From NCBI GenBank assembly GCA_002798275.1, contig NWQR01000009.1, forward strand, positions 26,256 through 90,255: a stretch of 64,000 nt of DNA. Reading direction: 5' to 3'. Position numbers and translations under genes: made by a program. This DNA is from Lysobacteraceae bacterium NML08-0793. GTDB taxonomy: Bacteria > Pseudomonadota > Gammaproteobacteria > Xanthomonadales > Xanthomonadaceae. This document shows, piece by piece, positions 1 to 11,587 of this stretch. Every line of letters begins with the position of its first letter. The stretch's first letter is position 1. The notes beneath the pieces are model-generated. The model ran no database searches and was not told the DNA's origin. It saw nothing but the letters and a program-made list of their open reading frames with translations.

Positions 1-305
1 AGGTAGTGAACAACGAAGTGCGCAGCCAGCCCGGTGCCTATGAAACCGCAAGCGCGGTGCTGGGCACCATCGGCGGCATCGTGCGCTTTGGCCGCCCGGA
101 CAACTGGGTGGTCGTGCGCAACGAGGAAGTCGAAGCCTTCACCCCGGCACAGGCGAATGCCGCTGCCGCAGGTTTCAGCCCGGACAACCTAGTCTGGGTG
201 GTGGTCGGCGACCTTGGCAAGATTGAAGCCCCGGTGCGCGCCCTGAACCTTGGCGAAGTCGTAGTGCTCGATGCCGACGGCAAGCCGGTCAAAGCCAAGA
301 AGTAA
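1..305 (+). CDS. M16 family zinc peptidase, C-terminal fragment
   Basis: Only the last ~100 residues are inside the window; the frame is open to the left edge. A GTG at position 6 could serve as a start, but nothing like a ribosome site precedes it, so truncation by the window is more likely. The fragment ends in a stretch reading WVVVGDLGKIEAPVRALNLG followed by a short acidic tail, which resembles the C-terminus of pitrilysin-like M16 peptidases of xanthomonads. The zinc motif HXXEH would lie upstream, outside the window. Family assignment is from recalled similarity of this tail and is moderately sure. Confidence 0.65.
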   Translation, partial: VVNNEVRSQPGAYETASAVLGTIGGIVRFGRPDNWVVVRNEEVEAFTPAQANAAAAGFSPDNLVWVVVGDLGKIEAPVRALNLGEVVVLDADGKPVKAKK

Positions 306-316
306 GTGTTTGCAAC

Positions 317-344
317 GACCGTGCCGGTGAGAATCGGCACGGTC
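317..344 (+). terminator. Hairpin after the M16 peptidase gene
   Basis: Ten-base arms GACCGTGCCG (317-326) and CGGCACGGTC (335-344) flank an 8-base loop, 12 bases after the stop codon. Only two T follow, so it is a weak terminator or an RNA-stabilising hairpin. Confidence 0.4.
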
Positions 345-419
345 TTGCGGCCTGCTGCATGGTGCGGTTGCACACACTCGGCTGAACCAAGGCTGCGATG
401 CCCTGTATTTATCGCCCGA

Positions 420-449
420 TGCCCGCCACAATGGCGGGCATTGTTTTTT
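420..449 (+). terminator. Intrinsic terminator between the M16 peptidase gene and the lipoprotein gene
   Basis: Arms TGCCCGCC (420-427) and GGCGGGCA (433-440) enclose a 5-base loop and are followed by TTGTTTTTT (441-449). It ends only 15 bases before the lipoprotein start, so it may end upstream transcription or attenuate the next gene. Confidence 0.65.
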
Positions 450-464
450 GCCTTGGAGAACCCG

Positions 465-776
465 ATGCGTCTTGTCGTTGCCGCTGCCGCCACCGTCCTG
501 ACACTGACTGCCTGCACCTGGGTGCCGATTACGCCCGAAGCGCAGAAAGTGCGTGTGCTGCGTGCCGCCCCGCAGGGCTGTGAGCGCGTGGGCGAGATTG
601 AAGTGGAAGTCACCGACAAGGTCTCGCTGTATCACCGCAATGCCATCAAGGTTACGGAGGAGTTGGAAACCTTGGCGCGCAACAAGGCGGTGAGCATTCC
701 GGCAACCGATATCCAGCCGGTGAGCGAGCCGGTGGAAGGCGTGCAGCGCTTTACTGCCTGGCGTTGCCCGCGCTGA
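465..776 (+). CDS. Small DUF4156-like lipoprotein
   Basis: 103 residues. ATG at 465 is chosen because GGAG (455-458) precedes it and because it gives a proper lipoprotein signal: a short basic start, a hydrophobic Ala/Val/Leu stretch and the lipobox LTAC with the lipidated Cys near residue 18. A longer open frame upstream has no signal peptide. The mature part is small and contains a CERVGEIEVE stretch typical of DUF4156 lipoproteins (YjeI-like). It is predicted to be a membrane-anchored envelope protein; the function is unknown. A terminator lies just upstream, so it may be read through from the peptidase gene or have its own promoter. Confidence 0.7.
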   Translation: MRLVVAAAATVLTLTACTWVPITPEAQKVRVLRAAPQGCERVGEIEVEVTDKVSLYHRNAIKVTEELETLARNKAVSIPATDIQPVSEPVEGVQRFTAWRCPR

Positions 777-894
777 TTGCGCGCATTGATGGTTGATGGT
801 GCGCTGATGGCGGAGCGCACTCCAGCAAGCGGCCAGCGCGGCTGCGGTTTGACTCTGCTAGAATTGCCGGTCTTTTTTCGACCAGCTCGCCGCC

Positions 895-1911
895 ATGCTC
901 TTCAACAATGTCGCCATCGTTGGCCTCGCGCATGTGGATGCGCCGCACAAGGTTACTTCCGACCAGATCAACGAACGTCTGAAACCGACGCTCGAGCGGC
1001 TCGGTATCCGTGTGGATGTGCTGAAGGATGTGGCCGGGATTCATGCCCGCCGCCTGTGGGGCAGCGACAAGCTCTCCAGCGATGCCGCCACCGAAGCCGG
1101 TGTGCTGGCATTGCAGGATGCCGGCATCAGCGCCGACAAACTCGGGCTTTTGGTCAGCACCTCGGTCAGCCGTGATTACCTTGAGCCTTCCACTGCCAGT
1201 ATCGTGGCCGGTAATCTGAAAGTCGGCGATACCTGCCAGAACTACGATGTTGCCAATGCCTGTCTGGCTTTCATCAATGGCATGGACATGGCCGCGCGGA
1301 TGCTGGAGCGTGGTGAAATCGATTATGCACTGGTGGTCGATGGCGAAACCGCAGACTTGGCTTACGAAAAAACCATCGAGCGTATGTTGCGCCCGGACTC
1401 CACCGAAGAAGAGTTTCGCAATGAATTGGCAACCCTGACGCTGGGTTCCGGGGCGGCGGCGATGGTGCTGGCGCGTGCTGAGCTGGCACCGGAAGCACCG
1501 CGCTACAAGGGCGGCGTGACCCGTTCGGCCACCGAATGGAATACCCTGTGCCGCGGCAACCTCGACCGGATGGTGACCGATACCCGACAGTTGTTGATTC
1601 AGGGTATGCAGCTTGCACAAAAAACCTTCAACGCCGCGCGCGAGGCGATGGGCTGGGCGGTGCATGAAATCGACCAGTTTGTGGTGCACCAAGTCAGCAA
1701 AGTGCATACCCAAAGCCTGATTCAGAGCTTCGGTATCGACCCGAACAAGGTCATGACCATCTTTGGCGAACATGGCAATATCGGCCCGGCTTCGGTGCCG
1801 ATCGTGCTCTCCAAGCTCAAACAGGCCGGCCAGCTGAAAAAAGGCAACCGCATCGCCCTCCTAGGCATCGGCTCCGGACTCAACTGCACCATGTCTGAAG
1901 TGGTGTGGTGA
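895..1911 (+). CDS. oleA: OleA, thiolase-fold acyl-CoA condensing enzyme
   Basis: 338 residues, the same length as native Xanthomonas campestris OleA. It performs a non-decarboxylative Claisen condensation of two long-chain acyl-CoAs to a 2-alkyl-3-ketoacyl product, the first step of long-chain olefin synthesis. It has the KAS-III-like thiolase fold. The nucleophile is Cys123 in ANACLAF. His265 (VVHQVSK) and Asn295 (GEHGNIG) complete the catalytic set, and Glu97 (YLEPST) matches the glutamate that marks OleA. All four show the same offset of 20 from the tagged-protein numbering I remember (143, 285, 315, 117), which supports OleA over FabH. oleB follows after 13 bases; oleC and oleD are about 13.5 kb away on the other strand. 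The ribosome site is weak. Confidence 0.93.
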   Translation: MLFNNVAIVGLAHVDAPHKVTSDQINERLKPTLERLGIRVDVLKDVAGIHARRLWGSDKLSSDAATEAGVLALQDAGISADKLGLLVSTSVSRDYLEPSTASIVAGNLKVGDTCQNYDVANACLAFINGMDMAARMLERGEIDYALVVDGETADLAYEKTIERMLRPDSTEEEFRNELATLTLGSGAAAMVLARAELAPEAPRYKGGVTRSATEWNTLCRGNLDRMVTDTRQLLIQGMQLAQKTFNAAREAMGWAVHEIDQFVVHQVSKVHTQSLIQSFGIDPNKVMTIFGEHGNIGPASVPIVLSKLKQAGQLKKGNRIALLGIGSGLNCTMSEVVW

Positions 1912-1924
1912 GTTACCAACTGCC

Positions 1925-2839
1925 GTGACGACGAGACCTTACCGCCCCGACTATCCCTTCACGCCACAGCGGCTGGAGGTGCGGCCGGGGGTCTGGATGA
2001 GCTATCTGGACGAAGGGCCGCAGGATGGCGAGGTGGTGCTGATGCTGCACGGCAATCCGTCGTGGAGCTATTACTGGCGTCATCTGGTGCTGGCGCTGCG
2101 CGACAAATATCGCTGCATCGTGCCCGATCACATTGGCATGGGGCTGTCGGACAAGCCGGACGATGCCGAAGGCGCACAGCCGCGTTATGACTACACCCTG
2201 GCCTCGCGCATTGCTGATCTGGATACTTTGATGCAGCGTCTGGACATTACCGGGCCTATAACGCTTGCGGTGCACGACTGGGGCGGGATGATCGGGTTTG
2301 GCTGGGGTTTGCAGCATGGCGGACAAATCCGGCGGCTGGTCATCACCAATACGGCGGCCTTTCCGTTGCCTGCCGAAAAACCGATGCCTTGGCAGATTGC
2401 CATGGGCAGGCATTCGCGTCTGGGGGGCTGGCTGATTCGCCGCTTCAACCTGTTTGCACGCGGCGCGGCGGCGTTTGGCACGGTGCGGATACTGCCGCCT
2501 GCGGTCAAGCAGGCGTATGCGTCCGTATATGACGGCTGGCAAAACGCCATTTCCACGCTGCGCTTCATGCAGGATATTCCGCTGGATGCACGCGACCGCG
2601 CTTGGCCGCTGTTGCAGGCGGCTGCCGAAAAATTGCCGGACTATGCCGAGCGCCCGACGTTCATTGGCTGGGGGCTGCGCGATTTCGTGTTTGACCATCA
2701 TTTTTTGGCCGGCTTCCAGCGCGCCCTACCGAATGCCCAGGTACATGCCTATCAAGACGCCGGGCACTATGTGTTGGAGGACAAGCGCGAAGAATTGCCC
2801 GGCATGATTCGTGCGTTTCTGGATAGCCAGCCGCTGTAA
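1925..2839 (+). CDS. oleB: OleB, alpha/beta hydrolase (beta-lactone decarboxylase)
   Basis: 304 residues from a GTG start 13 bases after oleA. It belongs to the haloalkane-dehalogenase-like branch of alpha/beta hydrolases. The nucleophile elbow reads VHDWGG with Asp118 in place of serine, the oxyanion region is LHGNPSWS near residues 41-48, and the catalytic His is His281 (AGHYVLED). The acid is probably Asp253 (GLRDFVF). In the Ole pathway OleB removes CO2 from the cis-beta-lactone made by OleC and releases a cis-olefin. Position directly after oleA and the Asp nucleophile make the assignment strong. A weak hairpin (arms 2848-2854 and 2868-2874) lies between it and the convergent ctpA gene. 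Confidence 0.9.
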   Translation: MTTRPYRPDYPFTPQRLEVRPGVWMSYLDEGPQDGEVVLMLHGNPSWSYYWRHLVLALRDKYRCIVPDHIGMGLSDKPDDAEGAQPRYDYTLASRIADLDTLMQRLDITGPITLAVHDWGGMIGFGWGLQHGGQIRRLVITNTAAFPLPAEKPMPWQIAMGRHSRLGGWLIRRFNLFARGAAAFGTVRILPPAVKQAYASVYDGWQNAISTLRFMQDIPLDARDRAWPLLQAAAEKLPDYAERPTFIGWGLRDFVFDHHFLAGFQRALPNAQVHAYQDAGHYVLEDKREELPGMIRAFLDSQPL

Positions 2840-2948
2840 TAAACCACGCTGGCAAGGCGGCGCACCGTGCCAGCATTGGCAGCGAGAAAGATGTGGCTTT
2901 TGACTTTTGACCGGCGTCATTCGCCGTGCATGTTGTGCCTTGGGCAAA

Positions 2949-4244
2949 TCAATTTTTGTCGCTGATGGGTTGCGCCACGCTGCCGGGTTTTTTTAGCTCT
3001 GCCAGTGCCGACTGGATCGGCGCATCACCAGGCAGGACATGGCCGGCGTTTTCTCCGGCCATTGCGGTTTTCGGCTCGTCCTCGCCTTGCAGATGGCGCG
3101 GCAGGCTGGCCTCGTTGTAGCGGTTGCGGGCGGTTTCACTTTCTGGCATCAAGATGACATCAGGCTCGATGCCCACGCCCTGAATGGAGCGACCGCTGGG
3201 GGTGTAATAGCGGGCGGTGGTCAGCTTGACCGCATCGCCATTGGGGAGTGGCAGGAAGCTCTGCACCGAGCCTTTGCCGAAGGTGCGGCTGCCGATGACG
3301 CGGGCGCGCTGGTTGTCGCGCAGGGCACCGGCCAGCACTTCGGAGGCACTGGCAGAGCCGGCATCCACCAGCACCATGATCGGCGCTCCGGCGAGCAAAT
3401 CACCCGGTTTGGCGTGGTTGCGAATGTCGCTGCTTTTCATCCGGCCACGGGTGCTGACAATCAGCCCCTGATCCAGCAGATCATCGGCGATTTTCACCGC
3501 AGGCCCGAGTAGGCCGCCGGGGTTGCCGCGCAGGTCGAGCACCAATCCTTGCAGATTGCCCCCGGCTTCGGTTTTCAGTTCCGCCAGCGCCTTGCCGAAC
3601 GCCTCGCCGGTATCGGTTTGAAAGCGGCTGATGCGGAGATAGCCAAAGCCGGGTGCCAGCATGCGGCTGCGCACGCTTTGCAGCTGGATGCGCTCGCGTT
3701 TGAGGCTGACCTCGAACGGTTCGTGGCCTTCCCGGTGTACCGTTACCTTGACCTCGCTGCCGGCCACGCCCCGCAATGGGGTGCTGCCGGTTTCATTGTT
3801 GATGGGCTTGCCGTCGATAGCGGTGATGATGTCGCCCGAGCGCAGCCCGGCACGTTCGGCGGGCCCGCCTTCCAGCGGCGCGATGATTTTTAGCAGCGGG
3901 CCGGGCTGTTGTTGTAGCTCGACCCCCACGCCTTCGTAGGCGCCGGTGGTGTCTTCGTCAAAGTCCTTGGCGGCTTCCGCATCGAAATACACGCTGTGTG
4001 GGTCAAGGTCGAGCAGTAGTCCGCGCAGCGCTGAACGCATCAGCTTTTGGTCTTCCACCGGCTCGACATAGGCTTCGCGGATGGCGTTGTAGATGCTGAC
4101 GAAATAGCGGATTTCTTCCAGCGGGACATGGCTGCTGGGGCGCTCATTCTCCCCGCTTGCCGGGTTCGGGGCGGCAGCTTGCTGTGCCATTGCCGGCAGG
4201 GCAAGGGTGATCGCGGCGGCAAGAATCAGGGGACGAAAACGCAT
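2949..4244 (-). CDS. ctpA: S41 family carboxy-terminal processing protease (CtpA)
   Basis: 431 residues. ATG at 4244 is preferred over an upstream TTG at 4253, because GGAG lies just before it (4254-4257 on the complementary strand). A signal peptide ends near AMA-QQ (residues 20-21). A PDZ domain spans about 105-185 and the S41 core about 195-370. The nucleophile is Ser299 in GSASASE and the general-base lysine is Lys324 in TFGKGSVQ, with the usual spacing of 25. It cleaves exported proteins near their C-terminus, commonly to control peptidoglycan hydrolases. It is the last gene of gpmI-envC-ctpA, 37 bases after envC, which fits a role in regulating cell-wall hydrolysis. Confidence 0.92.
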   Translation of the reverse strand: MRFRPLILAAAITLALPAMAQQAAAPNPASGENERPSSHVPLEEIRYFVSIYNAIREAYVEPVEDQKLMRSALRGLLLDLDPHSVYFDAEAAKDFDEDTTGAYEGVGVELQQQPGPLLKIIAPLEGGPAERAGLRSGDIITAIDGKPINNETGSTPLRGVAGSEVKVTVHREGHEPFEVSLKRERIQLQSVRSRMLAPGFGYLRISRFQTDTGEAFGKALAELKTEAGGNLQGLVLDLRGNPGGLLGPAVKIADDLLDQGLIVSTRGRMKSSDIRNHAKPGDLLAGAPIMVLVDAGSASASEVLAGALRDNQRARVIGSRTFGKGSVQSFLPLPNGDAVKLTTARYYTPSGRSIQGVGIEPDVILMPESETARNRYNEASLPRHLQGEDEPKTAMAGENAGHVLPGDAPIQSALAELKKPGSVAQPISDKN

Positions 4245-4281
4245 CAACAACAACTCCGAAAAAGGCGATTATCCGGCAGGG

Positions 4282-5592
4282 CTATGGGCGCAGCCAGACA
4301 TTGGGATTGACCGGGCGACCGGCGCGGCGCAATTCGAAATACAGCGCAGGCCGTCCCTGCCCGCCGGAATTGCCGACCGTGCCGATGGTATCGCCGCGTC
4401 TGACGCGGCTGCCGGTTTCTTTCATCAGGGCATCGTTATGGGCGTACAGGCTCATATAGCCATTGCCGTGGTCGATGATGCAGAGCAAGCCATAGCCGCT
4501 CATCCATTCGGCAAACACCACTTGCCCATCGGCCACGGCGCGCACCGGCGCACCGGCGACAGCGGCAATCAGCAACCCGGAGCTGCGGGCGCCATCGGGC
4601 ATGGTGCCGCCAAATCCAGCCAGCAAGCTGCCATTGAGTGGCCAGCCTGCGCCGCCTACGGCGACGGGAGTCGCGCTGCTGATGGGCGCGGGGCGTGGTG
4701 TGGCCGGTGTGGTTGTGCGGGGCTGATTGGCCGGTTGTGCCGGGCGTGTGGCGTTGCTGCGGCTTTGGCTATTGCGGCGGGCATTGCGCTCGCGCTGGGC
4801 AGCGGCGGCCTGTTCACGACGTGCGGCAGCCGCCTGTGCTTCTTGTTCGCGGCGTTCGCGCTCGGCACGGGCCGCCGCTTCGCGCAACTGCGCCAAGAGG
4901 CGTTCCAGAGCGGCGGCATCCTGTCCCAAAGCATGTTCGCGTTCGCGCTTGTCCTGATATTGGCTGTCAATTTGCCCGAGTAATTGCGCGCGCTCGCGGC
5001 GCAGGCGCTCTACATCGGCCAGAGCCGCCTGCTGTTTTTTGCGGGCATCCGCCAATTGGCTCTGGTGTTGGGCAATTTCTTGTTCCAGCGCTTTGGCTTG
5101 GTGCAGTTGCTCGGAAATCTGCCGGATTTGTGCGGCGCGCTGGCGTTGCAGGGCCGCGTAGTAAACCAAGTCGCGCTGGCCTTGCTGGATTTGGTCTTGC
5201 GAGAGCATCACCTTCAGCGCTGATTCCGGGCCGGTCAAATAGGCCGCACGCACTAGGCGAGCAAGGGTTTGTCGCTGGTTGACGAGTGTTTCTTCAAGCT
5301 GCGCGCTGCGCGCTTCCAGCTCGGCCAGTCGAGCCTGGTCGCGGGTGATGGCCGCGCCGGTTTCGGCCAAGGTGCGATTGGAGCGGGCGATGGCTTCATC
5401 CGCCTCGCGCAAGGCGCGTGCGGCTTCGCCGCGCTCACCTTCCAGACGGCGGCGCTCCTGTCCAAGCTGTTGCAACTCGCCGCGTAGCTGCTGCAATTTG
5501 CGCTCGGTTTCGCGCATGTCCTGCGCCAGCGCCAAGCCAACGCTGAATGTCAGCACGACGCTGAGGCCAAGGCGGACGCGCCCGGGCTTCAT
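4282..5592 (-). CDS. envC: Murein hydrolase activator EnvC
   Basis: 436 residues. A signal peptide (cleavage near ALAQD) is followed by a long coiled coil rich in Gln, Glu, Arg and Ala (about 24-270), a Pro/Ala/Thr-rich linker and a C-terminal LytM/M23 domain (about 320-436). The LytM domain is degenerate: the second zinc motif reads YFELR instead of HFEIR, as in EnvC, which activates amidases AmiA/AmiB rather than cutting murein itself. It acts in the periplasm at the division site with FtsEX. Its start overlaps the gpmI stop by 4 bases (ATGA), indicating translational coupling. Confidence 0.92.
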   Translation of the reverse strand: MKPGRVRLGLSVVLTFSVGLALAQDMRETERKLQQLRGELQQLGQERRRLEGERGEAARALREADEAIARSNRTLAETGAAITRDQARLAELEARSAQLEETLVNQRQTLARLVRAAYLTGPESALKVMLSQDQIQQGQRDLVYYAALQRQRAAQIRQISEQLHQAKALEQEIAQHQSQLADARKKQQAALADVERLRRERAQLLGQIDSQYQDKREREHALGQDAAALERLLAQLREAAARAERERREQEAQAAAARREQAAAAQRERNARRNSQSRSNATRPAQPANQPRTTTPATPRPAPISSATPVAVGGAGWPLNGSLLAGFGGTMPDGARSSGLLIAAVAGAPVRAVADGQVVFAEWMSGYGLLCIIDHGNGYMSLYAHNDALMKETGSRVRRGDTIGTVGNSGGQGRPALYFELRRAGRPVNPNVWLRP

Positions 5593-7127
5593 GCGACAAG
5601 CAGGCTCTTGCCAGTCATTTCGGCGGGTTTTTCGATGCCAAGCAAATCCAGCAGGGTCGGTGCGACATCGCGCAGTGCGCCGCCGTTGCGCAACTGCGCC
5701 GGGCGGGAGCCGACATAAATCAGCGGTACAGGTCCCACGGTATGCGCAGTATGCGGCTGGCCAGTTTCAGGGTCGCGCATCATTTCCAGATTGCCGTGGT
5801 CGGCGGTAATCAACAGGTCGCCGCCAACTTTTTGCACCGCGGCCACCACCGCGCCGATGGCGCTATCCACCGCCTCGGCTGCCTTGATGGCTGCTGCCAT
5901 CACTCCGGTATGTCCGACCATGTCCGGGTTGGCGATGTTGCAGACAATCAGGTCGTACTGGCCGCTTTCGATGGCGGCGGTAAGTTTTTCGGTCAGCTCC
6001 GGGCAGCTCATTTCCGGCTGCAAGTCGTAAGTGGCCACCTGCGGGCTGGGGATGAGTTCGCGGCTTTCACCGGCATACAGCGCCTCGCGTCCGCCGCTGA
6101 AAAAGAAAGTCACATGTGCGTATTTTTCGGTTTCGGCAATACGCAGCTGGGTCTTGCCATGTGCCTGCATCACTTCGCCCAAGGTATTGACGAGATTCTC
6201 CGGCGGAAAGGCCAGCGGAGCCGGCAGGCTGGCATCGTATTCGGTCAGGCAGACAAATTCGGCCAACTGCGGACGGCGGGCGGCAAAGCCGTCGAAGTCC
6301 GGCTGCACGAATGCCGCTGCCAGTTGTCGGGCGCGGTCGGCGCGGAAATTGATGAACACGGCAGTATCGCCATCGACAAACTTGGCACCTTGGCCAATTA
6401 CCGTGGGCTGCACGAACTCGTCGTTTTCATCGCGGGCATAGGCGGCCTCCAGCGCGGCGAGGGCGCTGGGCGCGTGAAAAGCCGCCTGCGCCTCCACCAT
6501 GGCATCCCAGGCGCGCCGCAGCCGATCCCAACGCTTGTCGCGATCCATCGCGTAATAGCGGCCACTGACGCTGGCGATGCGCGCATTGCCGAGCGCTTCG
6601 CACAGGGCTTGCAGCGCCTGCAAACTGGGCTCGGCCGAGCGTGGCGGCATGTCGCGGCCATCCAAAAACGCATGCACCGCCACCTGCGGCACCCCCATTT
6701 CATGCGCCAGCTTCAGCATCGCAAACAGATGTGATTCATGGCTATGTACGCCGCCGGGCGAGAGCAGACCCAGCACATGCAGGGTGCCATGATTGCTGCG
6801 CGCCTTTTCGCAGGCCGAGCGCAGCGCCGGGTTCTGGAAGAAGCTGCCGTCCTCGATGGCCGCATCCACACGGGTCAAATCCTGATAGACGATGCGCCCG
6901 GCACCCAGATTCATGTGCCCCACTTCGGAATTGCCCATTTGCCCGTCCGGAAGCCCCACATGACGGCCTTCGGTATGAATCAGCGTATGTGCACGCTCTG
7001 CCCAGAGCTTGTCCCAATTGGGGATATGCGCTGCGGCTAGGGCGTTGTCGGTCGGGTCTTCACGGTAGCCCCAACCATCCAGAATCAACAAAACAGCGGG
7101 TTTGCGGGCAGTAGCTGAGTCAATCAT
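5589..7127 (-). CDS. gpmI: 2,3-bisphosphoglycerate-independent phosphoglycerate mutase
   Basis: 512 residues from ATG 7127; a longer frame to 7397 is open but its extra residues do not resemble the family. It interconverts 3- and 2-phosphoglycerate in glycolysis in the cytoplasm, using two Mn ions. It has the alkaline-phosphatase-like fold: first metal aspartate in LILDGWG (Asp17), phosphorylated Ser67 in [10 protein letters not shown], and the metal cluster ITADHGNLE near the C-terminus. The length matches E. coli GpmI (514). It is first in the operon with envC and ctpA, as in enterobacteria where gpmI precedes envC, and it is divergent from the M28 peptidase gene with about 170 bases between. 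Confidence 0.95.
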   Translation of the reverse strand: MIDSATARKPAVLLILDGWGYREDPTDNALAAAHIPNWDKLWAERAHTLIHTEGRHVGLPDGQMGNSEVGHMNLGAGRIVYQDLTRVDAAIEDGSFFQNPALRSACEKARSNHGTLHVLGLLSPGGVHSHESHLFAMLKLAHEMGVPQVAVHAFLDGRDMPPRSAEPSLQALQALCEALGNARIASVSGRYYAMDRDKRWDRLRRAWDAMVEAQAAFHAPSALAALEAAYARDENDEFVQPTVIGQGAKFVDGDTAVFINFRADRARQLAAAFVQPDFDGFAARRPQLAEFVCLTEYDASLPAPLAFPPENLVNTLGEVMQAHGKTQLRIAETEKYAHVTFFFSGGREALYAGESRELIPSPQVATYDLQPEMSCPELTEKLTAAIESGQYDLIVCNIANPDMVGHTGVMAAAIKAAEAVDSAIGAVVAAVQKVGGDLLITADHGNLEMMRDPETGQPHTAHTVGPVPLIYVGSRPAQLRNGGALRDVAPTLLDLLGIEKPAEMTGKSLLVA

Positions 7128-7297
7128 GAGCGTATGGATGCAGGGCAAGTGCTGCTGATTGTAGTCGCCCGCATCGAGGCAGGGCATCCATCTTGATGCG
7201 GAAGACCGGATTTTTCTGCTTGCAGGTATTGGCCAGGCTGCCTTTCTGCCGCAGGTACGGTCTATCATCAAAGCTCCTTTCAATCTCCGGAGTAACG

Positions 7298-8989
<1,692 letters not shown>

Positions 8990-9117
8990 CCGCAAGCCTG
9001 CATGGCGCGGGCAGCCCCTGTGCAAAGTCGCAGGGGCTGTTGGCAAGCCGGAGATTCTGCAATGGCACTGCGCTCGTGCAGGATGACAAACTGGCTTGCC
9101 CCAAGCACGCACTACAG

Positions 9118-9147
9118 AACGGCTCCCGATGTGGAGCCGTTTTGTTG
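9118..9147 (+). terminator. Intrinsic terminator after the M28 peptidase gene
   Basis: Arms AACGGCTCC (9118-9126) and GGAGCCGTT (9133-9141) are followed by TTGTTG. A second hairpin without a T-run (AGCCCCTG at 9013-9020 with CAGGGGCT at 9031-9038) lies closer to the stop codon. Confidence 0.65.
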
Positions 9148-9164
9148 TCTTCGGGGGCAATCTA

Positions 9165-9192
9165 TTGAATACAAATGATAATAATTTACAAT
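9165..9192 (+). promoter_or_regulatory. Promoter with nested Fur-like box for the Fiu-like receptor
   Basis: TTGAAT (9165-9170) and TACAAT (9187-9192) are separated by 16 bases, a good sigma-70 promoter. The spacer holds a Fur-box match at 9171-9189: 13 of 19 positions agree with GATAATGATAATCATTATC, including an unbroken AATGATAAT core. Fur-Fe(II) bound there would block RNA polymerase. The receptor start is at 9224. The site fits the iron-uptake function of the downstream genes. Confidence 0.7.
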
Positions 9193-9223
9193 TGCGACCC
9201 CACTATTTCTCCGAAGAGCTTTC

Positions 9224-11509
9224 ATGTCCTATATCAAAAGCCGCAAACATGTCGTGCCGCGCTCTGGCAAACCTTTGCTGGGCGCTGCCGCCGCTGCACT
9301 GTCTTTGAGTGCCGCACTGGCACATGCTCATGAAGTGTCCGATTCAGAAAAACTTGACCGCGTTACCGTACTGGGGAGCCGGCTCAAGACCGACAACATG
9401 AGTAGCCCCAAATACACCGCGCCGCTGCGCGATACCCCGCAAACCATCACCGTGATTCCTGCTGAAGTGCTGGAGCAGCAGAACAGCCTGTCACTTCAGG
9501 AGGTGCTGACCAGCAATGTGCCGGGCATCACCTTCCAGGCCGGCGAAGGCGGTGGCGGCTATGGTGACAACATCATGCTGCGCGGTTACAACGCCAGCGA
9601 AAACATCACCTTGGACGGCGCCCGCGATGCCGGACAGTACACCCGCAGCGACTTCTTCAATATTGAAAACCTGGAAGTGACCAGCGGCGCCAATTCGGTG
9701 CATGGCGGCAGCAATAATGTCGCCGGCAGCATCAACCTTTCCAGCAAGCGCCCGCAGGGGCGTGACTTCGTGCGCCTGGGGCTGGGACTGGGCACTGACA
9801 GCTATTATCGCGGCACGGTGGATGTGAACAGCCGCGCCAGTGATGCAGTTGCCTGGCGGCTCAATGTGATGGCGCACAACAACAACGTGGCCGAGCGCGA
9901 TGTGGAGCGCTTCCGCCGCTTCGGCATCGCCCCGTCCATCAGCTTCGGCATGGACGGCCCCACCCGCCTGACGCTGGCCTACTTCTACCAGCAGGATGAC
10001 AACATCCCGCAATACGGCGTGCCGTATGCCAATACGCCCTATAACAATGGCCCGATTGCCGGCATCCGCCGCAATAATTACTACGGCTATCGCAATACCG
10101 GCAATGGCGAAGAGCTGCGCAACCAACGCCTGTCGGTACTGGTTGAGCATGATTTCAACGAAAACAGCCGGCTGCGCAACTACACCTATTACGGCCAAAC
10201 CGAGCGCTGGACGCAGGTGGATTCCATCCGCGGCAGCTGGTGCGTGAACGGCGTCAACCCCTATGGCATGACGCTGGCTACGCGCACCTGTAGCGTCCCG
10301 GACAATACCTTCCTGCCCAATAGCGGCCCGCATGGCTATATCCGCGACGAGAACAACCAGATTATCGGCAACCAGACCGATTTCATCACCCGCTTTGCAA
10401 CCGGCAGCATGCAGCATGACCTGGTGGTGGGGCTGTCGCTTTCCCAAGAGGACTTCAAGCGCCGCACCGGCAGCGTGTTGGGTTCGGTCGCCGCCAATGA
10501 CCGCAATCCGATGAGCGCCAGCAATCCGAATGGCATCTGGACACATGCCATCACCCCGGTAATCAACCCCGCCAATCAAGGCCAGCTCAAAAACGCCGCC
10601 CTGTATGTATTCGACAACCTGCGCTTCAACGAACAGTGGGCACTCAATGGCGGCCTGCGCTATGAGCGCGTGGCGGGCGAATCCCGCAGCTATGACACTG
10701 CGAACAATGCTTGGCGCGACTGGGCAAAAAATAGCGACAGCCTGATTTCCTATCGACTGGGGCTGGTCTTCAAGCCGGTTGAAAACGGCTCGATATATCT
10801 GGCCTATGGCAATTCGCGCACACCTTCGATGTCCAGCGTGCGCGGTAGCTGCAACCAGACCAGCAGTTGCAATGTTGACCCGGAAACCGCCATCAATATC
10901 GAATTGGGCAGCAAATGGGATGTGCTTGACGGCCGCCTGGGACTGAGCGCTGCACTGTTCCGCAACGAGCGCAGCAATTACAAGGTTGCCTCGGGCGACC
11001 CGAACGAGCCGGAACAACAGCTCGATGGCAAGGCGCGGGTAGATGGCCTGGCGCTGGGCGTGGCCGGGCAAATTACCCGTGAATGGGGCGTGTTTGCCAA
11101 TTACACCTATCTCAAGAGCAAGGTCATTCAGAGCGTGTCCGACCATGTGCGCGCCACGACCGGCATCGACGCCCAGGCCGGCAACCCGCTGACACAAACC
11201 CCCAAGCACGCCGCCAACCTGTGGACGACCTATCGTTTTGGCGACAACTGGGTACTGGGCTATGGCGCCAGCTACAGTGGCCGCTACTACCTCAACAACG
11301 CCGCCGCCCCGCTGTACACCGCCCCCGGTTATACCGTGCATAACGCCATGCTTGGCTGGAAACTCAACGATGCGCTGGACCTTCAGCTCAATGTGAAAAA
11401 CCTTGCCAACAAGGAGTACTACACCCGTATCCGGGGTCATGCAGCCTCCCGCTATGCCGTCCCCGGCACCGGTCGCACCATCACCTTGAGCGCCAATTTC
11501 AAATTCTGA
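9224..11509 (+). CDS. TonB-dependent catecholate siderophore receptor (Fiu/PiuA-like)
   Basis: 761 residues with an extended signal peptide (cleavage near AHAHE, about residue 34). A TonB-box-like segment DRVTVLGS is followed by the plug domain (about 60-175, with IMLRGYNASENITLDG) and a 22-strand barrel ending in an aromatic residue (NFKF). It imports ferric siderophores across the outer membrane using TonB energy. The next gene is the PiuC-type dioxygenase that accompanies Fiu/PiuA receptors in E. coli and Pseudomonas, which points to a catecholate-type substrate. A Fur-like box overlaps its promoter. The exact ligand cannot be read from the sequence. Confidence 0.88.
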   Translation: MSYIKSRKHVVPRSGKPLLGAAAAALSLSAALAHAHEVSDSEKLDRVTVLGSRLKTDNMSSPKYTAPLRDTPQTITVIPAEVLEQQNSLSLQEVLTSNVPGITFQAGEGGGGYGDNIMLRGYNASENITLDGARDAGQYTRSDFFNIENLEVTSGANSVHGGSNNVAGSINLSSKRPQGRDFVRLGLGLGTDSYYRGTVDVNSRASDAVAWRLNVMAHNNNVAERDVERFRRFGIAPSISFGMDGPTRLTLAYFYQQDDNIPQYGVPYANTPYNNGPIAGIRRNNYYGYRNTGNGEELRNQRLSVLVEHDFNENSRLRNYTYYGQTERWTQVDSIRGSWCVNGVNPYGMTLATRTCSVPDNTFLPNSGPHGYIRDENNQIIGNQTDFITRFATGSMQHDLVVGLSLSQEDFKRRTGSVLGSVAANDRNPMSASNPNGIWTHAITPVINPANQGQLKNAALYVFDNLRFNEQWALNGGLRYERVAGESRSYDTANNAWRDWAKNSDSLISYRLGLVFKPVENGSIYLAYGNSRTPSMSSVRGSCNQTSSCNVDPETAINIELGSKWDVLDGRLGLSAALFRNERSNYKVASGDPNEPEQQLDGKARVDGLALGVAGQITREWGVFANYTYLKSKVIQSVSDHVRATTGIDAQAGNPLTQTPKHAANLWTTYRFGDNWVLGYGASYSGRYYLNNAAAPLYTAPGYTVHNAMLGWKLNDALDLQLNVKNLANKEYYTRIRGHAASRYAVPGTGRTITLSANFKF

Positions 11510-11587
11510 AAACGGCTATCTTGGGAAGGTCTGGGCAACGCCAGGAAGGTGTTGTCCAGACCTTTTTAAACATTGGAGCGCAAGCCG

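Noticed and set aside
9491..11440. 649-residue open frame on the minus strand opposite the Fiu-like receptor gene
   Set aside because: It is an antisense shadow of a clear TonB-dependent receptor in GC-rich DNA; its residues show no family features.
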